DNA of 32,967 nt, taken from positions 1-32,967 of the IMG/VR virus record IMGVR_UViG_3300002460_000112; one strand, written 5' to 3'. Positions within the stretch are counted from its first letter, which is position 1. Each line of letters starts with the position of its first letter. Position numbers and translations under genes: made by a program. This document shows, piece after piece, positions 1-5,658 of the stretch. Below the pieces are notes generated by a model. It worked only from the letters and a program-made list of their open reading frames with translations, was not told the DNA's origin and searched no databases. This stretch comes from a virus.

Positions 1-31
1 TTGCATGCGTATTTATTTCTTCATTTGTCAT
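1..31 (-). CDS. possible start of a gene running off the left edge
   Basis: An ATG at 31 on the minus strand lies a few bases after the stop of the SSB-like gene and opens a frame (MTNEEINTHA) that leaves the window. If the window is a circular genome, the frame continues into the right end and stops after 27 codons, overlapping the start of the zinc-ribbon gene there. No Shine-Dalgarno is obvious. It may be a real coupled small gene or chance. Confidence 0.2.
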   Translation of the reverse strand, partial: MTNEEINTHA

Positions 32-38
32 ATATCAA

Positions 39-470
39 TCAAAATCCAATATCATCATTTAAAAAATTATCATTTGTTTTTGGTTGCACCATATCATATG
101 ATTTTAATATTACATAATCCTTTACGGAATTTTTATCACTATATTGTCCTGTTTTATCATGCTGTATTATAATATTAACTTTACCGGATTTTCCTATGCA
201 ATCTTCTGATGATATTAATCCTTGATCGTACTTTTCAGATAATCCTACGCTGTCACAGAAATGTTTTAATTTATGAATCATTTGTTCTAATAAATAATCA
301 TATATAATTCTAATGCTATTACCTTCATATATTCTTAATTTTAACTTTATCATTTCATTACCTGATTTTGACGTACAATCCATCGATTCAACTACTTCAA
401 AATCATAGATTCCTGGTTTTATTAATCCAATTAATGCTATATCTTCATTAGACTTTGGTGAAAATCTCAT
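39..470 (-). CDS. SSB-like / DUF669-type phage single-strand DNA-binding protein
   Basis: A 143-residue protein, probably a phage single-strand DNA-binding protein acting with the ATPase encoded just upstream. The middle is rich in beta strands (GIYDFEV, MIKLKLRIYEG, GKSGKVNIIIQHD, NSVKDYVI), which fits an OB-fold like that of DUF669-type proteins. The last residues (NFLNDDIGF) form an acidic tip ending in Phe, the hallmark SSB tail that docks partner proteins. The gene overlaps the ATPase gene by 4 bases, so the two are translationally coupled. Pairs of this kind are known from phage single-strand annealing modules. The fold is inferred from pattern, not from alignment. Confidence 0.6.
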   Translation of the reverse strand: MRFSPKSNEDIALIGLIKPGIYDFEVVESMDCTSKSGNEMIKLKLRIYEGNSIRIIYDYLLEQMIHKLKHFCDSVGLSEKYDQGLISSEDCIGKSGKVNIIIQHDKTGQYSDKNSVKDYVILKSYDMVQPKTNDNFLNDDIGF

Positions 471-1318
471 GATACTTCTCCTTGTATTTTAGATTTGAAA
501 TGATTTATACACTTTTGAATATATAAAGAGGAAAGATAATCAAAATCCTCTACTTCTTCTTTCTTTAATATTTTAAGTTTTGATTCTTCGTCAATATGCA
601 AAACTTCTATTAAACGTTTTAATTCTTTAATTTGTTCGGATGATGCGAGTTGTATTGATACAGAATCTTTTTCTAATATTTCTTTCCCATATCTCTTTGC
701 TATTTCTTCATAACAAAATGGAAATGTCTCACCATCTGGAAATGATTCTATGCGTGATTTTTTTATAATACCAATTCTTTCTTTTCCACGTTTTTGTACT
801 TCAAATACTAGGTCAAATAGAAAATCTAACTTTTTATAACAATCAAAAGTTTGTCCTAAAACAGCCATATTCTGTCCATATTCATTTTTTGAATGACTCG
901 TAATAATGACATTGAGATCAAGCTTAAGCAATAAGTTTAAAAGATTTTTCATTCTTTTATTTGCTTCTGAGTAATGTCTACCAAAATCAGTACCATTCTT
1001 AAGCGCACATTTATCTAATAGATCATTGTAGATTGTAGTGAGTGGGTCAATAATAAGTGTTTTGTAGGGATGTTTTTCACTTAAAAGTGATTTTACTTCC
1101 ATGATTAAATCTTCAAAATCGGTCGTCTGAAATATAACACCATTATTATTTTTCAGTATCTCAACATACTGATCATTCACGGCACCTTTTTCTGTATCTA
1201 TCAAGTAAGGTTGTGGAAAATTTATTGCTGCTGTTGTTTTACCAGCACCAGCACCACCATAAAATAATACTTTTAATCTCTTTTGCACTGACTCTGGTTT
1301 GATACCGCGTAAAGCCAT
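467..1318 (-). CDS. Sak4-like RecA/Rad51-type ATPase (AAA_24), phage recombinase
   Basis: A 283-residue P-loop ATPase of the phage AAA_24 (Sak4-like) type, expected to promote single-strand annealing during phage recombination or repair. Walker A is GGAGAGKT at residues 21-28, followed by PYLIDTEKG, the Sak4-style strand after the P-loop. Walker B is TLIIDP with Asp91. A third core strand reads VIITSHSKNEYG near residue 136. The C-terminal 60 residues are helical and charged, possibly for DNA or partner binding. Start: ATG with a GAGGTG site 4 bases upstream. The gene sits 8 bases after a tiny membrane-protein gene and overlaps the SSB-like gene, whose acidic tail would suit an interaction with this ATPase. 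Confidence 0.8.
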   Translation of the reverse strand: MALRGIKPESVQKRLKVLFYGGAGAGKTTAAINFPQPYLIDTEKGAVNDQYVEILKNNNGVIFQTTDFEDLIMEVKSLLSEKHPYKTLIIDPLTTIYNDLLDKCALKNGTDFGRHYSEANKRMKNLLNLLLKLDLNVIITSHSKNEYGQNMAVLGQTFDCYKKLDFLFDLVFEVQKRGKERIGIIKKSRIESFPDGETFPFCYEEIAKRYGKEILEKDSVSIQLASSEQIKELKRLIEVLHIDEESKLKILKKEEVEDFDYLSSLYIQKCINHFKSKIQGEVS

Positions 1319-1326
1319 ACATCACC

Positions 1327-1488
1327 TCAATTAGTTATAATTATTAGACACAAATATATTTGTAACAACAGTGTAAAATACAATATTAAAGTTTCATGAT
1401 TTTGATATAGATTTATTATTGTCATATATAATTTATCTACTTTAATTCCAACTCGTTCATCAGCAGTTATTATGTCTCGCATTACCAT
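1327..1488 (-). CDS. tiny membrane protein (53 aa)
   Basis: An uncatalogued small frame filling the gap between two operon genes. From the ATG at 1488 it encodes 53 residues. The N-terminal half is polar (MRDIITADERVGIKVDKLY), and the C-terminal part is one long hydrophobic stretch (TLILYFTLLLQIYLCLIIIT), predicted to span the membrane. AGGAGG lies 7 bases before this ATG; another in-frame ATG 6 bases further up is too close to the site. The frame overlaps the stop of the upstream gene by a few bases and ends 8 bases before the Sak4-like gene. Function unknown. A polar head with a C-terminal membrane anchor is also seen in the coiled-coil genes at 2164 and 7089. Confidence 0.6.
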   Translation of the reverse strand: MVMRDIITADERVGIKVDKLYMTIINLYQNHETLILYFTLLLQIYLCLIIITN

Positions 1489-1880
1489 TGACATGCCTCC
1501 TGTGATGAATAGTTATATTTAGTTGAAACATTTATTTCAGAAAATCTATCATCAAACAAATCTGATATTGTCTTCTCAAAATATAACCTGATACCTTTTT
1601 TCCAATTATTATTAAAATCAATCTCTTTATCTTTATTTGTGCTATCAGATAAATAATTGATGAGAGCAGGTTGCATAATAGATTCGTAAAACGGATTATC
1701 AATTGATGTTGCTTCAAATGCATAATCAGGATTATCTATCATGATTAAGGCAGATAATTCATCCATATCAAAATCTGGTACATCTGTTATATAAAAATGC
1801 GTAATATCATATTTGTCATAATGTACATAATTAGATATTAATTGATCGACAAATTGCGTGGTTACTTTAGAGTAGTTCAT
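1482..1880 (-). CDS. hypothetical protein (132 aa)
   Basis: A 132-residue acidic soluble protein of unknown function. Its N-terminus reads MNYSKVTTQFVDQLISNYVH and it has an Asp/Glu-rich segment around DVPDFDMDELSALIMIDNPDY; no membrane span, cysteine cluster or catalytic motif is evident. The start codon overlaps the stop of the preceding gene in a TAATG arrangement, so it is probably translated by coupling. Its own stop overlaps the start of the tiny membrane-protein gene. I recognise no family. Confidence 0.75.
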   Translation of the reverse strand: MNYSKVTTQFVDQLISNYVHYDKYDITHFYITDVPDFDMDELSALIMIDNPDYAFEATSIDNPFYESIMQPALINYLSDSTNKDKEIDFNNNWKKGIRLYFEKTISDLFDDRFSEINVSTKYNYSSQEACQW

Positions 1881-2083
1881 TACTTTGCTCCTTGCTTTGT
1901 AACGTATAGATCAAAAAATACTTCATTCCATTGTTTTGCAAGATCATGTGCTTTAGATATATGAATGTTATCTGTTAGCTCAGGTTTGCAATCTATACCG
2001 CTTAAAACCTTGTTTACTAAATTTATTCCTATGCTAACTAGTTGATATTCTTTCGAAGCTGTGTATACAATTCGCTTAACCAT
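1880..2083 (-). CDS. hypothetical protein (67 aa)
   Basis: A 67-residue protein of unknown function, with a helical look (EYQLVSIGINLVNKVLSGI, HISKAHDLAKQWNEVFFDLY). An AGGAG site lies 7 bases before the ATG. It is the first gene after a GC-rich hairpin at 2131-2148, so its transcription may depend on passing that hairpin. Its TAA stop shares a base with the start of the next gene (TAATG). No known domain recognised. Confidence 0.65.
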   Translation of the reverse strand: MVKRIVYTASKEYQLVSIGINLVNKVLSGIDCKPELTDNIHISKAHDLAKQWNEVFFDLYVTKQGAK

Positions 2084-2130
2084 CTTGATTACTCCTGAAA
2101 ATTAATTAATTTTGGTTTATTTATGTCGTT

Positions 2131-2148
2131 GAGGGGTTAGCGCCCCTC
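2131..2148 (-). terminator. GC-rich intercistronic hairpin
   Basis: GAGGGG and CCCCTC pair around a 6-base loop, and flanking TCGTTG and CAACGA extend the stem after a bulge. On the minus strand it lies between the coiled-coil gene and the 67-aa gene. No clean T-run follows, so it may attenuate transcription or protect RNA rather than terminate fully. Confidence 0.5.
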
Positions 2149-2163
2149 ACTGACAACGATTAT

Positions 2164-2412
2164 TTATGCATGTCTAGTTAAAAATCCTACTACAGTTAAA
2201 ACTAATCCTGTTTGTAAAAACATCATTCCTCCTACTTTGATAATTATTTTCATCTCTAATTCTTTTAATTTTGTTTCTAAGAAAGTTTTAGTAACTAATT
2301 TATTGTCTACTAACTTATTTAATTCTCTAGCTTGATATTCCGCATGTTCACGTTTTATACCAATCCTTTCAGCGCCATCTATATAATCAAGTACATTGAA
2401 TGTTAATGACAT
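2164..2412 (-). CDS. small coiled-coil protein with C-terminal membrane anchor (DUF1640/CCDC90-like)
   Basis: An 82-residue protein resembling phage and bacterial DUF1640-type (CCDC90-like) proteins. The N-terminal part (LDYIDGAERIGIKREHAEYQ) matches the family style of an amphipathic helix ahead of a coiled coil. Residues 28-55 are charged and heptad-like (ELNKLVDNKLVTKTFLETKL). The C-terminal 25 residues (IIIKVGGMMFLQTGLVLTVV) form one membrane span. The likely topology is a cytoplasmic coiled coil on an inner-membrane anchor. It starts 2 bases after the stop of the RHH gene upstream. The role is unknown; a similar gene next to an RHH gene occurs again at 7089-7397. Confidence 0.7.
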   Translation of the reverse strand: MSLTFNVLDYIDGAERIGIKREHAEYQARELNKLVDNKLVTKTFLETKLKELEMKIIIKVGGMMFLQTGLVLTVVGFLTRHA

Positions 2413-2414
2413 TT

Positions 2415-2591
2415 CTAGTTATCCTCGTTTTGTGTATCAGGTAAATTCTTTGTGCTTTTCTTATTGGATGCCTTTTCTAGTATATCTCTAACAACATCTT
2501 GTAAACTTATATCTCTATCTATAGACATAATCTTTAACTTCTTCCAACAGTCATGTGATATTTCTATGTTAATATTCTTTGTATCTTTCAT
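2415..2591 (-). CDS. ribbon-helix-helix DNA-binding protein (58 aa)
   Basis: A 58-residue frame showing the RHH (Arc/CopG) pattern: a short beta strand near the N-terminus (NINIEIS), helix 1 (HDCWKKLKIMSIDRD), a turn (ISLQ) and helix 2 (DVVRDILEKAS), then a polar tail (KSTKNLPDTQNEDN). Such proteins bind DNA as dimers through paired strands and often repress their own operon. The start ATG at 2591 follows AAGGA. It lies between a second RHH gene and the coiled-coil membrane gene, so the operon opens with two different small regulators. Sequence similarity to the first RHH protein is low, so a recent duplication is unlikely. Confidence 0.7.
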   Translation of the reverse strand: MKDTKNINIEISHDCWKKLKIMSIDRDISLQDVVRDILEKASNKKSTKNLPDTQNEDN

Positions 2592-2628
2592 ATGTTAATC
2601 CTTATTTATATAAGTTATCTAAATGTGA

Positions 2629-2811
2629 TTATACCGATGTATCTTCTACCGTCAAGTGATTATCAATCTTTTTTTTATATTTATCTACACAACGAATAAT
2701 AATGTCTGTCATAGAGACTTCTTGTTCTGCGGCTGTTTTCTTAAGAAAAATCCATAAATCTCTGGGCATCCTCATGTTGAATGTTTTTATTGCTGTATGT
2801 TTTTTTATCAT
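2629..2811 (-). CDS. ribbon-helix-helix transcriptional regulator (Arc-like, 60 aa)
   Basis: A 60-residue RHH protein. The strand is AIKTFNMRMP, helix 1 PRDLWIFLKKTAAEQE, turn VSMT and helix 2 DIIIRCVDKYKKKI: the classic Arc-type layout in which the strand enters the DNA major groove. It is the first gene of the minus-strand early operon and faces a divergent plus-strand promoter, so it probably controls one or both directions. Start: ATG with AAGGAA 6 bases upstream. A 17-bp imperfect palindrome at 2858-2874 is a candidate operator. The Arc-like call rests on pattern only. Confidence 0.75.
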   Translation of the reverse strand: MIKKHTAIKTFNMRMPRDLWIFLKKTAAEQEVSMTDIIIRCVDKYKKKIDNHLTVEDTSV

Positions 2812-2829
2812 GAAGCTATTCCTTTTTTA

Positions 2830-2835
2830 ATTATA
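2830..2835 (-). promoter_or_regulatory. candidate -10 of the early minus-strand promoter
   Basis: TATAAT on the minus strand, about 19 bases before the first RHH start codon. The -35 region 17 bases upstream is poor, so an activator or a different start cannot be excluded. It would give a very short leader. Confidence 0.35.
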
Positions 2836-2837
2836 TA

Positions 2838-2866
2838 TTGAATTGACTAAATGTACCATGTAATAT
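2838..2866 (+). promoter_or_regulatory. candidate sigma-70 promoter, plus strand
   Basis: TTGAAT (2838-2843) and TAATAT (2861-2866) are separated by 17 bases. The predicted start is just before the strong AAGGAGG site of the broken small gene at 2888. It overlaps the minus-strand promoter face to face, so one regulator could control both directions. Confidence 0.5.
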
Positions 2867-2874
2867 CATAACAT
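2858..2874. promoter_or_regulatory. candidate RHH operator (17-bp imperfect palindrome)
   Basis: ATGTAATATCATAACAT reads as two half-sites ATGT-AT with a central A/T core, 6 of 8 positions symmetric. It covers the -10 element of the plus-strand promoter, where a small repressor would block polymerase. Binding by the adjacent RHH proteins is inference. Confidence 0.35.
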
Positions 2875-2887
2875 ACAAGGAGGACGT

Positions 2888-3015
2888 ATGAATAATTATA
2901 GGGAATATAGTGAAATTAAACGATTAAACGATTAATAGATGAATATTTTAATTTGATGCCAGATAAATCATATGAGGAGTTTATTAAACGATTAGTTGAT
3001 ATACTGCAAGTTTAA
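2888..3015 (+). pseudogene. small gene broken by an 8-bp tandem duplication
   Basis: A near-perfect ribosome binding site (AAGGAGGACGT) precedes an ATG that reads only MNNYREYSEIKRLND before TAA at 2933-2935. The codons upstream of the break also carry a tandem 8-bp repeat. Removing one unit restores a continuous 39-residue frame: MNNYREYSEIKRLIDEY, then FNLMPDKSYEEFIKRLVDIL and QV, ending at 3015. The C-terminal part looks like one helix with a hydrophobic face. The gene has its own promoter and a terminator hairpin overlapping its stop, so it is a complete transcription unit that is now out of frame, or it switches on and off by slippage. Product unknown. Confidence 0.6.
2915..2935 (+). repeat. 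8-bp tandem repeat ATTAAACG (2.6 copies)
   Basis: ATTAAACG at 2915-2922 and 2923-2930, followed by ATTAA. The unit length is not a multiple of three, so any change of copy number shifts the reading frame of the small gene that contains it. Confidence 0.9.
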
Positions 3016-3037
3016 AGGAGAGTTGAAGCTCTCCTTT
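3014..3037 (+). terminator. hairpin after the broken small gene
   Basis: AAAGGAGAG and CTCTCCTTT form a perfect 9-bp stem with loop TTGAAG, starting on the stop codon of the restored frame. The T-run after the stem is short, so termination may be partial. Confidence 0.6.
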
Positions 3038-3107
3038 AGATATAAATCCATTTAACCAAGAACAGGACAATTTTAAAGCTTTCGCATGGATTTGCAAGCT
3101 TTTATAT

Positions 3108-3437
3108 ATGAAAAAACTTATACCCTATGGTAAATTTTTAAAAGAATTTAATTTAACGCATAAAAATGATGTTTATCTCTTTGTTGGAAAGAACGCTTGG
3201 GATAAAGCAAGCAATTTCCAAATTAGTCGTCCTGGTACTTTATGCTTACCACCTAATGATTCCCCTTTTCATTATGATTGGCCTATCAAAGATTGTGATA
3301 TTTTAATTTTTGATACTTCGGTTTCCTCCCTTCAATACATTGAAGATATTGTCTATTGTTTATTTAATCATCAAGCGAATATAGTTCGATATAGTTCGCT
3401 TGAGGGAAAACTTACCGTTTATAAAAAGGATTTTTGA
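3108..3437 (+). CDS. hypothetical protein (109 aa) upstream of the replication helicase
   Basis: A 109-residue protein with no family I recognise. It alternates strands and helices (NDVYLFVGKNAWDKA, CDILIFDTSVSSLQYIEDIV, ANIVRYSSLEGKLTVYKKDF), suggesting a small compact alpha/beta fold. Pro-rich residues (RPGTLCLPPNDSPFHYDWP) lie in the middle. It ends one base before the helicase start, so the two are cotranscribed and may work together in replication. No Shine-Dalgarno precedes the ATG; instead an imperfect inverted repeat (AAAGCTT-type arms, about 3076-3103) ends a few bases before it, which could fold over or near the start. Confidence 0.7.
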   Translation: MKKLIPYGKFLKEFNLTHKNDVYLFVGKNAWDKASNFQISRPGTLCLPPNDSPFHYDWPIKDCDILIFDTSVSSLQYIEDIVYCLFNHQANIVRYSSLEGKLTVYKKDF

Positions 3438-3438
3438 A

Positions 3439-4584
3439 ATGAAAGACAAAACATATTCACAATTACACGCAGAAAGAAAGAATAATGATAATGTATCTTA
3501 TTTGAATTATGTAGATCTCGTTTGCATTGATGACATACAGCCTGAAAATCAACCGTGGTTATGGCCCAATGTTATACCTCTTGATGCTTTCACTCTTTTT
3601 GCAGGTGTAGGCGGCCTTGGAAAATCTCAACTTCTAATGTTTATTGTAGCACATATTAGTAATGGAAAATCGTTTCAAGCAGGAGGTGTTACTCATCAGT
3701 TACCTGAAGGTGCAGTTATTATTTTATCCTCAGAAGATAGCCAAAAATATGCTATTTCTCCCCGTTTAAGAGCATTAAATGCAGATACCACAAAGATTCA
3801 TAAAATAAAATCTGTTAGCGATGAAAGAGAACCCTTTAAAAAAAGATTAATGGCGCTTGACCAAGATTTAAAATTATTAAAAAAAACAATTACAGATTTA
3901 AAAGAAAATAAAAATCAAACAGTAAAATTAATTATAATCGATCCTATTATTAACTTCATTGGAAAGGTAAAAGATTATATTAATACCGAAGTAAGCAATT
4001 TCCTTTATAGTCTTACAGAATTAGCGGAAGAATTTAATTTATCAATTATTCTAAATAAACATTTAAGAAAAAAGGATAGTTCTGGGATCAGTTCTGCTAT
4101 TGATGAAATAGCGGGTTCTCATGCATGGGTTAATACAGCTCGTCAAGTTTGGTTGTTGTGCTGTCATCCAGATGATAAAAATAAAATACTTTTTATGGAT
4201 GGAAAAAGTAACATTAAAGAGAAAATAACGGGACTTGCCTTCAATATAAAATCAGTTGAAATTTTAAACAAAAATAATGAAATAATCAAAACATCTCGAA
4301 TAGAATGGTTAGATGAAATAATAACTATTTCAATCGATGAAGCTATAAATAAAGAAGTCTATGAAAAATCTAAAATTCAGACAACAATTGATCAAATTCA
4401 CCAACATCTAACAAAACATGGACAATCTCTGCTTGCTCATATTAAGTCAAAATTGATTAAAAAAGGGGTCTCAGAGGCCACTTTTCGACGTGCTTTATGC
4501 GAATTTGAGCAGGCACAACGATCAAATTTGAAGATTACACGGGGCATCAAAGGCGCAAAAACATACATGCTCATCGAAGATTAA
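3439..4584 (+). CDS. RepA-like hexameric replicative helicase (AAA_25) with C-terminal winged helix
   Basis: A 381-residue RecA-fold ATPase of the AAA_25/RepA type, expected to unwind DNA at the phage origin. Walker A is GVGGLGKS at residues 56-63. Next come AVIILSSED (near 92-100), then Walker B LIIIDP with Asp168, then the sensor-type segment LSIILNKHLRKK and GSHAWVNTARQVWLL, as in the plasmid RSF1010 RepA family. The last 65 residues (QIHQHLTKHGQSLLAHIKSK to GAKTYMLI) look like a winged helix for DNA binding. The start at 3439 follows the stop of the previous gene by one base and has AGGA 9 bases upstream; an in-frame start at 3400 overlaps that gene. The iteron cluster begins 20 bases downstream. 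Confidence 0.8.
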   Translation: MKDKTYSQLHAERKNNDNVSYLNYVDLVCIDDIQPENQPWLWPNVIPLDAFTLFAGVGGLGKSQLLMFIVAHISNGKSFQAGGVTHQLPEGAVIILSSEDSQKYAISPRLRALNADTTKIHKIKSVSDEREPFKKRLMALDQDLKLLKKTITDLKENKNQTVKLIIIDPIINFIGKVKDYINTEVSNFLYSLTELAEEFNLSIILNKHLRKKDSSGISSAIDEIAGSHAWVNTARQVWLLCCHPDDKNKILFMDGKSNIKEKITGLAFNIKSVEILNKNNEIIKTSRIEWLDEIITISIDEAINKEVYEKSKIQTTIDQIHQHLTKHGQSLLAHIKSKLIKKGVSEATFRRALCEFEQAQRSNLKITRGIKGAKTYMLIED

Positions 4585-4603
4585 CCTCTCTATAAGGGGG
4601 GAG

Positions 4604-4820
4604 TGAGCAATGAGCAATCTGAAATTACCGTATTATAACTAATTGTATCTATTGAGTTTTGTGTCTGCTCATCTGCCTGCTCATCTGCCTGCTCATTTGA
4701 GCATTCTACCCATTTCAGATTGCTCATTTGAGCACCCAAATGAGCACCCAATGAGCAGACAGCAAGTATATGATATATATATATATATTATTATTATTAT
4801 TGTAGATTGCTCATTGCTCA
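4604..4820. other. candidate replication origin: TGAGCA/TGCTCA iteron cluster
   Basis: Twelve copies of TGAGCA or its complement TGCTCA occur in 217 bases, where chance predicts almost none. Forward copies start at 4604, 4611, 4698, 4729, 4741 and 4752; reverse copies at 4666, 4678, 4690, 4721, 4808 and 4815. The copies at 4666, 4678 and 4690 are spaced 12 bp. Two pairs form the palindrome TGCTCATTTGAGCA. The outer boundaries, 4604-4620 and 4804-4820, are a perfect 17-bp inverted repeat, and 4611-4625 pairs perfectly with 4712-4726. An AT-only tract lies inside the right edge. Iterons plus an AT-rich melting region beside a helicase gene is the standard layout of theta-type origins. The 63-codon open frame across it is an artefact of the repeats. 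Confidence 0.75.
4773..4801. other. AT-only tract, candidate DNA unwinding element
   Basis: Twenty-nine consecutive A/T bases, an alternating AT run followed by TTA triplets, sit between the last forward iteron and the terminal reverse iterons. Such tracts melt easily and are where origin helicases load. Confidence 0.6.
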
Positions 4821-4897
4821 TTTGTCTGCTATAGGGAATAAATTTAAAATATTGAATCATAGAGTGGCGCCAATGGCGTCAAAGAGGAGTAACAAAA

Positions 4898-5092
4898 ATG
4901 AAAATACAATGGGATCCAATTATCACAGACAGTAGTGAACAAACATCTCGTTTAAAAGTGCCAGGAGGATGGCTTATAAAAGAAATAACATATAAATTTA
5001 CAGAGGATAATATAAATATTATAACAACATCTTGTTCAATCTGTTTCTTACCTGATGAAAATCATTCGTGGTTGAAAGATCTTGATATGTAA
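4898..5092 (+). CDS. hypothetical protein (64 aa)
   Basis: A 64-residue protein containing RLKVPGGWLIKEITY, a pattern I associate with small phage proteins of unknown function that carry an VPGGWL core. The rest is beta-rich (NINIITTSCSICFLPDEN). A clear AGAGGAG site lies 8 bases before the ATG, and a TGGCGCCA palindrome lies 30 bases upstream of the start. The gene lies between the iteron cluster and a structured 3' region ending in a strong terminator. Function unknown. Confidence 0.65.
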   Translation: MKIQWDPIITDSSEQTSRLKVPGGWLIKEITYKFTEDNINIITTSCSICFLPDENHSWLKDLDM

Positions 5093-5093
5093 A

Positions 5094-5191
5094 TAGGTTA
5101 GTAGCGGGTATAAAAATAATTGATCCTTGATGAAATATGGAGGTTTTAATAGACACGTCATCGCCAGAAAGTATCAAACGGATCTAACCTA
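5094..5191 (+). ncRNA. candidate structured RNA element before a terminator
   Basis: Nested complementary segments follow the 64-aa gene directly: TAGGTTA (5094-5100) with TAACCTA (5185-5191), GATCC (5122-5126) with GGATC (5180-5184), and TTGAT (5127-5131) with ATCAA (5173-5177). An alternative pairing of TTAGTAG (5098-5104) with CTACTAA (5189-5195) competes with the outer stem. The strong terminator follows 14 bases later. It could be a structured 3' untranslated region, a small RNA, or a switch. I could not match it to a known RNA class. Confidence 0.35.
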
Positions 5192-5204
5192 CTAAATCAC
5201 TTTT

Positions 5205-5242
5205 AAAACCCAGATAACCCAGGCTGGGTTTCTGGGTTTTTT
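5205..5242 (+). terminator. strong rho-independent terminator
   Basis: AAAACCCAGA pairs with TCTGGGTTTT and AACCCA with TGGGTT around loop GGC, giving 16 base pairs with one bulged base, followed by six T. The A-run on the left makes it usable on the minus strand too. It closes the helicase/64-aa transcription unit. Confidence 0.9.
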
Positions 5243-5312
5243 ATATGTTAACTTTTCTTTAAATATTAATTAACTACAAATGAGAAAATATCACACGACT
5301 TACTCGTCATTT

Positions 5313-5354
5313 ACAGGAACGCTCCTCAAAAAAAAATCATAGGAGTGTTCCTGT
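5313..5354. repeat. 14-bp inverted repeat with A9 loop
   Basis: ACAGGAACGCTCCT (5313-5326) and AGGAGTGTTCCTGT (5341-5354) pair over 14 positions with one wobble. The 14-base loop holds nine A. It has no T-run after it on either strand, so it is not a canonical terminator. Possible roles are a protein-binding cruciform or an RNA-stability hairpin. Confidence 0.6.
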
Positions 5355-5374
5355 GAAGTTGCAGAAGATAGGGC

Positions 5375-5391
5375 GCTAGAAATTAACTAGC
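5375..5391. promoter_or_regulatory. dyad GCTAG-N7-CTAGC, distal copy
   Basis: A 17-bp dyad with core AAATTAA, identical in reverse orientation to the copy at 5659-5675. The two copies suggest a shared DNA-binding protein and possible looping over about 300 bp. Confidence 0.4.
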
Positions 5392-5444
5392 AAATTGCCA
5401 GAAAAAAATTAGCAAAACGTAACTTAATATCTCTAATTAAAATC

Positions 5445-5466
5445 TAAAGCGGATATAAAGCGGATA
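5445..5466 (+). repeat. 11-bp tandem direct repeat TAAAGCGGATA x2
   Basis: Two exact copies at 5445-5455 and 5456-5466, one helical turn apart. Part of the unit recurs inverted at 5615-5622. The spacing fits cooperative binding of a protein on one DNA face. Confidence 0.85.
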
Positions 5467-5658
5467 AGCCCAGAATTTTAACATGGTTAAGATAGAGATT
5501 CGGTAAACATTTATAGGTAGTCACTCCAAGAATGTTTACTTTCGCGCTAATATTCGTTTTATTTAATCCAAGATTGAGGTAAATATAACCTATAAGTTTT
5601 TGCTTTGAGTTGCGTCCGCTTTCCCGTTTTTTCCCGTTTCGGGAATCGCGGGAAAATT

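Noticed and set aside
4666-4696. Possible CRISPR-like repeats at 12-bp spacing
   Set aside because: The repeat is only 7-12 bases and there are no unique spacers; also no cas gene. It fits iterons.
4643-4834. 63-codon open frame on the plus strand
   Set aside because: It is produced by the iteron repeats and the AT tract (HLPAHLPAHL, IYIYIIIII). It has no ribosome binding site and no protein-like composition.
5122-5184. Hammerhead-type ribozyme
   Set aside because: A TTGATGA stretch recalls the CUGAUGA core, but the essential C and the GAAA segment are not in the right places.
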